From: Paracoccaceae bacterium | GTDB taxonomy: Bacteria > Pseudomonadota > Alphaproteobacteria > Rhodobacterales > Rhodobacteraceae | NCBI GenBank assembly: GCA_021767525.1 | Contig: JAASTF010000245.1 | Span: 1-5,154 of the forward strand | Length of the DNA: 5,154 nt | Direction of reading: 5' to 3' | Part shown: positions 1-5,154 of the stretch, piece after piece | Layout: every line of letters starts with the position of its first letter | Numbering within the stretch: position 1 is the stretch's first letter | The notes under the pieces: generated by a model | What the model was told of the DNA's origin: nothing | The model's input: only the letters and a program-made list of their open reading frames with translations | Database searches by the model: none | Translations under genes and position numbers: made by a program

Positions 1-174
1 CAATGCCCCGACTGGCGGGGCAGCGGCTTGCCCTATGCCTCGATGCTGGCTTGCCCGGCGCTGTGGCATGGCGACGCGGTGGTGGCCGCGCCGCTGGCAG
101 GGCGCGCCGAAGGCTGGCGGCAAGTTCTGGCCCGAAACGAAGAAGACTTCTTTGCCGCACTCGTCAGCCGGTGA
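1..174 (+). CDS. tilS: tRNA(Ile)-lysidine synthetase, C-terminal end (partial)
   Basis: The left edge cuts this gene. Only the last 57 codons and a TGA stop are visible, in the frame that begins at base 1. The peptide contains LPYASMLACPALWHGDAVVAAPLAG and ends EDFFAALVSR. The pattern of a short strand with small residues, then a W-x-G-D turn, then VAAPLAG, then a final amphipathic helix, resembles the C-terminal domain of alphaproteobacterial TilS, and tilS commonly lies directly upstream of ftsH in Rhodobacteraceae. TilS is a cytoplasmic ATP-dependent enzyme that joins lysine to C34 of tRNA-Ile(CAU), so that it reads AUA instead of AUG. The catalytic PP-loop (SGGxDS) lies outside the window, so the call depends on the tail and on gene order. 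No clear terminator follows. The product name is an inference of moderate strength; that the frame is coding is more secure. Confidence 0.68.
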   Translation, partial: QCPDWRGSGLPYASMLACPALWHGDAVVAAPLAGRAEGWRQVLARNEEDFFAALVSR

Positions 175-181
175 TTGTGCA

Positions 182-209
182 TTGAAGATATCGTCGCGAT
201 CTCTATCTT
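182..209 (+). promoter_or_regulatory. Candidate promoter for ftsH (sigma-70-like, with some heat-shock-like character)
   Basis: TTGAAG at 182-187 and TATCTT at 204-209 are separated by 16 bases, a reasonable fit to housekeeping -35 and -10 boxes. The bases around the -10 (TCTATCTTAG, 202-211) also match, with one mismatch, the CYTATNTNNG element I recall for alphaproteobacterial RpoH promoters; the -35 side (ATTGAA) is one base off CTTGAA. ftsH is heat-shock induced in many bacteria, so dual control is plausible but not shown. A start point about 7 bases downstream (near 216) would leave a leader of roughly 48 bases before the TTG start. This is pattern matching only. Confidence 0.4.
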
Positions 210-217
210 AGGTCTGT

Positions 218-240
218 GGCCCCGTCACGGCGACCGGGCC
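218..240 (+). other. Small hairpin in the ftsH leader
   Basis: GGCCC (218-222) can pair with GGGCC (236-240). After a C-C mismatch, GTC (224-226) can pair with GAC (232-234), leaving a 5-base loop. If transcription starts near 216, the hairpin would sit at the very 5' end of the message, where such structures can slow mRNA decay. It does not overlap the Shine-Dalgarno site at 252-257. There is no T-run, so it is not a terminator. The stem is short and in GC-rich DNA, so chance occurrence is possible. Confidence 0.3.
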
Positions 241-251
241 CGAAAATGTAT

Positions 252-257
252 GGGAGA
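252..257 (+). promoter_or_regulatory. Ribosome binding site that decides the ftsH start
   Basis: GGGAGA lies 6 bases before the TTG at 264. It is the best Shine-Dalgarno match in the gap. It lies downstream of the alternative in-frame starts GTG 216 and ATG 246, so it can serve only the TTG. This favours the protein beginning MGNARNIAFW. Confidence 0.65.
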
Positions 258-263
258 TTTTCC

Positions 264-2174
264 TTGGGCAACGCGAGAAATATCGCCTTTTGGGTGGTTT
301 TGTTCCTGCTGATCCTTGCGCTTTTCAACCTGTTCAGCGGAACGGGTGGCACGATGCAAAGCACCTCGGTCAGCTATTCCGAATTCGTCCAGAAGGTTGA
401 AAACGAAGAAGTCAGCCGCGTCACCCTGGATGGTGAGCGGGTTCGTTTCAGGGGTGAGGACGGCCAGGATTACACCACGATCAAGCCCGAAGATGCCGAG
501 ATCACCCAACTTTTGATCGACCAGGGCATCCCGGTCAGCGCCGAAAGCCAGGAAGAAAGCGGGTTCCAATCCTTCCTTTTGTCGCTTTTGCCCTTCGTGC
601 TGCTGGTGGCGATCTGGATTTACTTCATGAACCGGATGCAGGGCGGCGGACGCGGCGGCGCGATGGGCTTTGGCAAGTCCAAGGCCAAGCTTCTGACCGA
701 AAAGCACGGCCGCGTCACATTCGACGACGTGGCAGGCATCGACGAGGCCAAGGAAGAGCTGGAAGAGATCGTGGAATTCCTGCGCAACCCGCAGAAATTC
801 AGCCGTCTTGGCGGCAAGATTCCCAAGGGCGCGCTGCTGGTGGGCCCTCCGGGCACTGGTAAGACGCTGCTGGCGCGCGCCATCGCGGGCGAGGCCGGCG
901 TGCCGTTCTTCACCATTTCCGGTTCCGATTTCGTGGAAATGTTCGTCGGTGTGGGTGCGTCCCGCGTGCGCGACATGTTCGAACAGGCCAAGAAAAACGC
1001 GCCTTGCATCGTCTTCATCGACGAGATTGACGCCGTGGGCCGCGCCCGTGGGGCCGGCTATGGCGGTGGCAATGACGAACGCGAACAGACGTTGAACCAG
1101 CTGCTGGTGGAAATGGACGGGTTCGAGGCGAACGAGGGGGTGATCATCGTCGCCGCCACCAACCGTAAAGACGTGCTGGACCCCGCGCTGCTGCGCCCGG
1201 GCCGGTTCGACCGCCAGGTGACCGTGCCCAACCCCGATATCAAGGGCCGCGAGAAAATATTGGGCGTGCATGCCCGCAAGACGCCCCTTGGCCCCGATGT
1301 CGATCTGCGCATCATCGCGCGCGGCACGCCCGGCTTCTCGGGCGCCGATCTGGCCAACCTTGTGAACGAGGCGGCGTTGATGGCCGCCCGTGTCGGCCGC
1401 CGCTTCGTGACGATGGAAGATTTCGAACAGGCCAAGGACAAGGTGATGATGGGGGCCGAGCGTCGCTCGATGGTGTTGACGCCCGATCAGAAGGAAAAGA
1501 CCGCCTATCACGAGGCAGGGCACGCCGTCGTCGGCCTGACGCTGCCGAAATGCGATCCGGTCTACAAGGCCACGATCATCCCGCGTGGCGGCGCCCTGGG
1601 CATGGTGGTCAGCCTGCCGGAAATGGACCGTCTGAACTGGCACAAGTCGGAATGCGAGCAAAAGCTGGCGATGACGATGGCCGGCAAGGCCGCCGAAATC
1701 ATCAAGTATGGCGACGACGAGGTGTCGAACGGCCCCGCCGGCGACATCCAGCAGGCCAGCCAGCTGGCCCGCGCGATGGTGATGCGCTGGGGCATGTCCG
1801 ACAAGGTCGGCAATATCGATTATGCCGAGGCGCATGAGGGCTATTCCGGCAACACAGCGGGCTTCTCGGTTTCGGCCCACACCAAGGAACTGATCGAGGA
1901 AGAGGTCAAACGCCTGGTGCAAGAGGGCTATGACCGCGCGCACCAGATCCTGACCGAGCGCAAGGAAGATTGGGAACGCCTGGCCCAGGGTCTACTGGAA
2001 TACGAAACCCTGACCGGCGACGAGATCGAGCGCGTGATGCGTGGCGAGCCGCCCCATTCCGGCGAGGATGAAGGCGACAACGAGGATCAGGGCAACGCGC
2101 CCTCGGTCACCGCCATCCCCAAGACCAAGCCCAAGGCCAAGCCCTCGGGCGGGATGGAGCCGGAACCGACCTGA
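264..2174 (+). CDS. ftsH: ATP-dependent zinc metalloprotease FtsH
   Basis: FtsH is a hexameric inner-membrane AAA+ protease that extracts and degrades unassembled membrane proteins and some short-lived cytosolic regulators. From the TTG start the protein is 636 residues, close to the usual 610-650. The order is complete: first membrane helix about 7-24; periplasmic domain about 25-100; second helix about 103-122; Walker A GPPGTGKT 194-201; pore-loop Phe227 in MFVGVG; Walker B FIDEID 251-256; arginine-finger segment RPGRFDR 311-317; zinc site HEAGH 416-420 with Glu417 as catalytic base; third zinc ligand probably Asp494 in GPAGDIQQAS. A charged, proline- and lysine-rich tail of about 39 residues (598-636) should be flexible. 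The TTG is preferred because of the site at 252-257 and the family N-terminus MGNARN; ATG 246 and GTG 216 are in-frame alternatives, adding 6 or 16 residues. No frameshift or missing catalytic residue is seen. The stop overlaps the next gene's ATG. Confidence 0.97.
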   Translation: MGNARNIAFWVVLFLLILALFNLFSGTGGTMQSTSVSYSEFVQKVENEEVSRVTLDGERVRFRGEDGQDYTTIKPEDAEITQLLIDQGIPVSAESQEESGFQSFLLSLLPFVLLVAIWIYFMNRMQGGGRGGAMGFGKSKAKLLTEKHGRVTFDDVAGIDEAKEELEEIVEFLRNPQKFSRLGGKIPKGALLVGPPGTGKTLLARAIAGEAGVPFFTISGSDFVEMFVGVGASRVRDMFEQAKKNAPCIVFIDEIDAVGRARGAGYGGGNDEREQTLNQLLVEMDGFEANEGVIIVAATNRKDVLDPALLRPGRFDRQVTVPNPDIKGREKILGVHARKTPLGPDVDLRIIARGTPGFSGADLANLVNEAALMAARVGRRFVTMEDFEQAKDKVMMGAERRSMVLTPDQKEKTAYHEAGHAVVGLTLPKCDPVYKATIIPRGGALGMVVSLPEMDRLNWHKSECEQKLAMTMAGKAAEIIKYGDDEVSNGPAGDIQQASQLARAMVMRWGMSDKVGNIDYAEAHEGYSGNTAGFSVSAHTKELIEEEVKRLVQEGYDRAHQILTERKEDWERLAQGLLEYETLTGDEIERVMRGEPPHSGEDEGDNEDQGNAPSVTAIPKTKPKAKPSGGMEPEPT

Positions 2175-2971
2175 TGGTGGGTGCGCCGACGCAAGATTGG
2201 GACCCCGGGGCCTATCAACGGTTCCGGGGTCATCGTTTGCAGCCCGCGCTGGATTTGCTGGCCCGGATCGGCAATCTGCCCGATGGCGATGTCATCGACC
2301 TGGGCTGTGGCGACGGGGCGGCGGGGCCGGAACTGACCGCGCGCTTTTGCTCGCGGGGCATGTCGCAGCGTCGCCTGGTCGGGGTCGACGCCTCGGGCGC
2401 GATGCTGGCCCAGGCCAAGGGGCTGGGCCTCTATACCCGGCTGGACCAGGCCGATATCGCGCTTTGGGCCGCGCATGAGCCGGCCGCTCTAATCTTTTCC
2501 AACGCCGCGCTGCATTGGGTGGGCGACCACGCGACCCTGCTGCCGCACCTGGTGGGGATGCTGGCGCCCGGCGGCACGCTGGCCGTGCAGGTGCCGCACC
2601 AGAACAACGCCCCCAGCCACCGCGTCTGGCACAGCCTGGCGGACGAGATGTTCCCCGGCCGCTACGACGCCGCGCAAGGGCCGGGCGTGCTGCTGCCCGC
2701 CGATTACCACCACATCTTGTCGCGCTTGGGCGACCTGGCCCTGTGGGAGACCGAGTATTACCAGGTGCTGCCCCCCGACCCCGAGGCCCATCCCGTGCGC
2801 CGCTTTACCGAGGCGACATTCGCCCGCCCGCTGCTGGCAGCGCTGGACCCGGCCGAGCAGAGCCGGCTGATCGGTGCCTACGAGGCGGTGATGGAAAAGG
2901 CCTATCCAAGGGCCGAGGATGGCAGCGTTCTGTTCCCGTTCCGCAGGCTGTTCTTTATGCTGCGGGTCTGA
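2174..2971 (+). CDS. tam: SAM-dependent methyltransferase, trans-aconitate 2-methyltransferase-like
   Basis: This 265-residue protein is a class I (Rossmann-fold) SAM methyltransferase. The SAM-binding motif I is DLGCGDG (42-48); the acidic residue ending the second strand is Asp72 in GVDAS; a further nucleoside-contact segment is DQAD (91-94); the strand-4 motif is IFSNAALHWV (107-116). The whole protein follows E. coli Tam: an N-terminal DWDPGAYQRF (compare DWNPSLYLHF), a PHLVGMLAPGGTLAVQVP segment (124-141), ETEYYQVLP (192-200), and a C-terminal AYPRAEDGSVLFPFRRLF. Tam methylates trans-aconitate, a spontaneous by-product that inhibits aconitase, and acts in the cytosol. The family is clear; the substrate is not proven, since Tam-like proteins are often named by similarity. 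Its ATG shares its A with the ftsH TGA (TGATG), with a weak GGAA (2162-2165) 8 bases upstream, so translation is probably coupled to ftsH. Confidence 0.87.
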   Translation: MVGAPTQDWDPGAYQRFRGHRLQPALDLLARIGNLPDGDVIDLGCGDGAAGPELTARFCSRGMSQRRLVGVDASGAMLAQAKGLGLYTRLDQADIALWAAHEPAALIFSNAALHWVGDHATLLPHLVGMLAPGGTLAVQVPHQNNAPSHRVWHSLADEMFPGRYDAAQGPGVLLPADYHHILSRLGDLALWETEYYQVLPPDPEAHPVRRFTEATFARPLLAALDPAEQSRLIGAYEAVMEKAYPRAEDGSVLFPFRRLFFMLRV

Positions 2972-3010
2972 TCGCGGACCGTTATGGGCGCCATCACCAA
3001 TGGGCGATTG

Positions 3011-3037
3011 CACCCTGCCACCCGTCGCGGCAGGGTG
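3011..3037 (+). terminator. Perfect 9-bp hairpin between the methyltransferase and MOSC genes, possible terminator without a T-run
   Basis: CACCCTGCC (3011-3019) is exactly complementary to GGCAGGGTG (3029-3037), with a 9-base loop. Seven of the nine pairs are G-C. It begins 40 bases after the methyltransferase stop and ends 32 bases before the MOSC ATG. The following bases (GACCCGAACCGCC) contain no T-run, so it is not a standard intrinsic terminator. It could be an atypical or partial terminator, a 3'-end stabiliser for the ftsH-tam message, or a protein-binding dyad. Confidence 0.4.
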
Positions 3038-3069
3038 GACCCGAACCGCCCCTTGCGAAAGCGCCGCTT

Positions 3070-3672
3070 ATGCCCGCCCTGATCCCGACCGATTTCACCG
3101 CGACCGTCACCTGGCTGGGCATCGTCGAAAGCGATGACCGCACCGCGCTGCTGGCCACGCCGCGCGATGCGGTCGACCTGACATTCGAGGGGCTGGCCGG
3201 GTCGGTTCATGGCGGGCGCATCCGCCCGTCTTGCAGCCGCGTGGTGGCGCAGCATCCAAAGGGCACGCCCATCGTGAACGAGCGGCAAATCTCGATCCTG
3301 TCCGAGGAAGAGCTGGCGCAGATCGCCGACCGGATGGGCCTTGCGCGGCTGAACCCGGCGCGGCTGGGTGCCTCGATCGTCATCAAGGGCCTGCCGGACC
3401 TCAGCCTTGTGCCGCCCTCGTCGCGCCTGCAGGGGCCGGATGGGGCGACGCTGGTGGTGGATATGCAGAACCGCCCCTGCCATCTGCCCGCCCGCAGCAT
3501 CGAAAGCGTCGAGCCCGGCAAGGGCAAGCTGTTCAAACCCGCCGCCGAAGGCCGGCGTGGCGTCACGGCTTGGGTCCAGCGCGAAGGGCGGCTGGCCCTG
3601 GGCGACATCCTGCGCCTGCACATCCCCGACCAACCGGCCTGGCCGCACCAGGGCACCGCGCGCCGCGTCTGA
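3070..3672 (+). CDS. Stand-alone MOSC domain-containing protein
   Basis: This 200-residue protein matches small MOSC (molybdenum cofactor sulfurase C-terminal) proteins. Features in order: an N-terminal strand TATVTWLGIV (10-19); HGGRIRPSC (47-55), in the position of the family's HxG segment; RQISILSEEELAQIA (72-86); LNPARLGASIVIKGLPDLS (94-112), equivalent to the ldP..lgeNivv.G region; SSRLQG (117-122); then NRPCHLPARSIE (134-145) with Cys137, the best candidate for the conserved MOSC cysteine; and a closing GVTAWVQREGRLALGDILRL (164-183), the typical domain end. MOSC domains are proposed to carry or transfer sulfur, or to bind molybdenum cofactor or similar ligands. The partner and reaction here are unknown. 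No signal peptide or membrane segment is seen, so it is probably cytosolic. ATG 3070 is the only usable start in this frame after the previous gene, although its Shine-Dalgarno match is weak. Confidence 0.85.
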   Translation: MPALIPTDFTATVTWLGIVESDDRTALLATPRDAVDLTFEGLAGSVHGGRIRPSCSRVVAQHPKGTPIVNERQISILSEEELAQIADRMGLARLNPARLGASIVIKGLPDLSLVPPSSRLQGPDGATLVVDMQNRPCHLPARSIESVEPGKGKLFKPAAEGRRGVTAWVQREGRLALGDILRLHIPDQPAWPHQGTARRV

Positions 3673-3824
3673 TCGGCGCCACCGCTTTCCGAAAAGAAAC
3701 CCGAACCCGTCGCGCCGCCGCAACAAGTGCGGGAAAGGTCGGAATTGCCGCTTTGCGACCGCGGCACATTCAGTATCACGGTCGGGCAAAACAGGCGCAG
3801 CGCGCCACCTTCAGGGAAGCGACC
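3673..3824 (+). promoter_or_regulatory. Intergenic leader of fhs with competing inverted repeats
   Basis: No gene is supported in this 152-base gap. Three segments can pair in different ways. CGACC (3756-3760) is complementary to GGTCG upstream (3737-3741). As CGACCG (3756-3761) it is complementary to CGGTCG downstream (3779-3784), and that stem continues with TTGCC (3745-3749) paired to GGCAA (3785-3789) across a 6-base bulge. A third stem, TGCCGC (3746-3751) with GCGGCA (3761-3766), excludes the others. No T-run follows and I recognise no known riboswitch class. No convincing -35/-10 pair is visible; TTGCGA (3753-3758) with TATCAC (3774-3779) is weak. The promoter of fhs is probably in this gap, but I cannot place it. 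Confidence 0.35.
3813..3817 (+). promoter_or_regulatory. Ribosome binding site of fhs
   Basis: AGGGA lies 7 bases before ATG 3825, good Shine-Dalgarno spacing. It supports this ATG as the start of the formate-tetrahydrofolate ligase. Confidence 0.65.
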
Positions 3825-5154
3825 ATGAGCTACAAGTCCGATATCGAAATCGCCCGCGAGGCCAAGAAACGCCCCATCCAGGAAATCGGCGCCAAGCTGG
3901 GCATCCCCAGCGATGACCTGCTGCCCTATGGCCACGACAAGGCGAAGGTCAGCCAGGACTACATCGACTCGGTCCAGGGCAACGACAACGGCAAGCTGAT
4001 CCTTGTGACCGCGATCAACCCGACGCCCGCGGGCGAGGGCAAGACCACCACCACCGTGGGCCTGGGCGACGGTCTGAACCGGATCGGCAAGAAGGCGGCG
4101 ATCTGCATCCGCGAGGCCTCGCTTGGCCCGTGTTTCGGCATGAAGGGCGGGGCCGCCGGGGGGGGCTATGCCCAGGTCGTGCCGATGGAAGAGATGAACC
4201 TGCATTTCACCGGCGATTTCCACGCCATCACCAGCGCGCATAACCTGCTTTCGGCGATGATCGACAACCACATCTACTGGGGCAACGAGTTGAAGATCGA
4301 CGAGCGCCGCGTGGTCTGGCGCCGCGTGCTGGACATGAACGACCGCGCCCTGCGCGATATCGTGACCAGCCTGGGCGGCGTGGCCAACGGGTTCCCGCGC
4401 CAGACCGGGTTCGACATCACCGTGGCGTCCGAGGTCATGGCGATCCTGTGCCTGGCGACCGACCTGGAGGATCTGCAGCGCCGGCTGGGCGACATCATCG
4501 TGGCCTATACCCGCGAAAAGCAGCCGATCACCTGCCGCGATATCAAGGCCGACGGCGCGATGACCGTGCTGCTGAAAGACGCGATGCAGCCCAACCTGGT
4601 GCAGACGCTGGAAAACAACCCCGCCTTCGTGCATGGCGGTCCGTTCGCCAATATCGCGCATGGCTGCAACAGCGTGATCGCCACGCAAACCGCCCTGAAA
4701 CTGGCCGATTACGTGGTGACCGAGGCCGGTTTCGGCGCCGACCTGGGCGCCGAGAAGTTCATGAACATCAAGTGCCGCAAGGCCGGTCTGGCGCCCTCGG
4801 TCGTCGTTGTCGTGGCCACGGTGCGCGCGATGAAGATGAATGGCGGCGTGGCCAAGGCCGACCTCGGCGCTGAAAACGTGGACGCGGTGAAAAAGGGCTG
4901 CCCGAACCTGGGCCGCCATATCGAGAACGTCAAACAATTCGGTGTGCCCGTCGTCGTGGCGATCAACCATTTCGTCACCGACACCGACGCCGAGGTGCAG
5001 GCGGTCAAGGATTACGTGGCCGAGCAGGGCAGCGAGGCCATCCTGTGTCAGCACTGGGCCAAGGGCTCGGAAGGGACCGAGGCGCTGGCCACCCGCGTGG
5101 CCGAAATCGCCGACAAGGGCGAGGGCAATTTCGCGCCGCTTTACGGTGATGAGC
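3825..5154 (+). CDS. fhs: Formate-tetrahydrofolate ligase (10-formyl-THF synthetase), 3' end cut off
   Basis: Fhs joins formate to tetrahydrofolate with ATP, giving 10-formyl-THF for purine and initiator-tRNA formylation; it can also run in one-carbon oxidation. It is a cytosolic homotetramer. The frame is open from ATG 3825 to the window end, 443 codons plus one base, against a usual length near 555-560, so about a fifth is missing. The P-loop PTPAGEGKTTTT spans 66-77. Arg96 in IREASLGP corresponds to the known active-site arginine. GMKGGAAGGGY (105-115) is the first family signature. MEEMNLHFTGDFHAIT follows, then QPNLVQTLENNPAFVHGGPFANIAHGCNS. VATVRAMKMNGG (330-341) is the second signature, with Met where Leu is usual. 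The start is supported by AGGGA at 3813-3817 and by the family-like N-terminus SYKSDIEIAREA. A run of eight G (4158-4165) lies inside the glycine-rich signature but the frame stays intact. It is probably the first gene of a one-carbon unit that may continue to the right. Confidence 0.97.
   Translation, partial: MSYKSDIEIAREAKKRPIQEIGAKLGIPSDDLLPYGHDKAKVSQDYIDSVQGNDNGKLILVTAINPTPAGEGKTTTTVGLGDGLNRIGKKAAICIREASLGPCFGMKGGAAGGGYAQVVPMEEMNLHFTGDFHAITSAHNLLSAMIDNHIYWGNELKIDERRVVWRRVLDMNDRALRDIVTSLGGVANGFPRQTGFDITVASEVMAILCLATDLEDLQRRLGDIIVAYTREKQPITCRDIKADGAMTVLLKDAMQPNLVQTLENNPAFVHGGPFANIAHGCNSVIATQTALKLADYVVTEAGFGADLGAEKFMNIKCRKAGLAPSVVVVVATVRAMKMNGGVAKADLGAENVDAVKKGCPNLGRHIENVKQFGVPVVVAINHFVTDTDAEVQAVKDYVAEQGSEAILCQHWAKGSEGTEALATRVAEIADKGEGNFAPLYGDE

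Noticed and set aside
225..1943. Long open frame on the minus strand (572 codons) opposite ftsH.
   Set aside because: It lies opposite an unmistakable full-length FtsH. Its protein is His/Ala/Arg-rich with no recognisable domain, the typical shadow of GC-rich codon bias.
2984..3006. Direct repeat ATGGGCG at 2984-2990 and 3000-3006.
   Set aside because: Seven bases in GC-rich DNA is within chance, and no target-site or element boundary is associated with it.
3011..3037. Calling the dyad a standard intrinsic terminator.
   Set aside because: No T-run follows the stem, so it is kept only as a possible, atypical terminator or other element.
2515..3069. Upstream extension of the MOSC reading frame to 385 codons.
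   Set aside because: The extra part overlaps the methyltransferase in another frame and has low-complexity Arg/Ala/Pro composition. MOSC homology begins only at ATG 3070.
3368..3916. Open frame across the end of the MOSC gene, the gap and the start of fhs.
   Set aside because: It is Arg/Ser/Pro-rich, overlaps two genuine genes out of frame and shows no domain.
3207..5054. Long open frame on the minus strand (615 codons) spanning the MOSC gene, the gap and fhs.
   Set aside because: It runs opposite two recognisable genes and across an intergenic gap, and its composition (His, Val, Asp, Gly rich) is that of a reverse-complement shadow. No domain is recognisable.
1..5154. A novel system, mobile element, CRISPR array, tRNA gene or defence cassette.
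   Set aside because: Both strands were read. All genes are recognisable core families on one strand, and I saw no terminal repeats, integrase or transposase motifs, spaced repeats or cloverleaf patterns.

Overview
The window looks like ordinary core chromosome from a GC-rich alphaproteobacterium, most likely the Rhodobacter/Roseobacter group (Rhodobacteraceae in the broad sense). This rests on the strong G/C bias at third codon positions, the FtsH N-terminus starting MGNARNIAFW, the FtsH tail with its PSVTAIPKTKPK segment, and the form of the MOSC and formate-tetrahydrofolate ligase proteins. All of it is judged from memory of these families, without a database search.

Layout, all genes on the + strand. 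Positions 1-174 are the 3' end of a gene whose C-terminus fits tilS (tRNA(Ile)-lysidine synthetase). An 89-base gap follows, with a candidate promoter, a small leader hairpin and a strong Shine-Dalgarno site. Next is ftsH (264-2174), the membrane-anchored AAA+ zinc protease, probably starting at TTG. Its stop codon overlaps the ATG of a Tam-like SAM-dependent methyltransferase (2174-2971) in a TGATG junction. A 98-base gap with a perfect 9-bp hairpin separates this from a stand-alone MOSC-domain protein (3070-3672). A 152-base gap with competing inverted repeats leads to fhs (formate-tetrahydrofolate ligase), which starts at 3825 and runs off the right edge after 443 codons.

How the genes relate: tilS and ftsH are housekeeping genes for tRNA decoding and for membrane-protein and regulator turnover. 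The ftsH and methyltransferase genes are probably co-transcribed and translationally coupled. The MOSC gene may be read through from them or have its own signals. fhs has its own leader and a good ribosome binding site, and probably begins a separate one-carbon (folate) unit. I see no mobile element, CRISPR array, tRNA or rRNA gene, toxin-antitoxin pair or defence cassette, and no evidence of a new multi-gene system. The points most worth a second look are the non-coding gaps and the ftsH start site.
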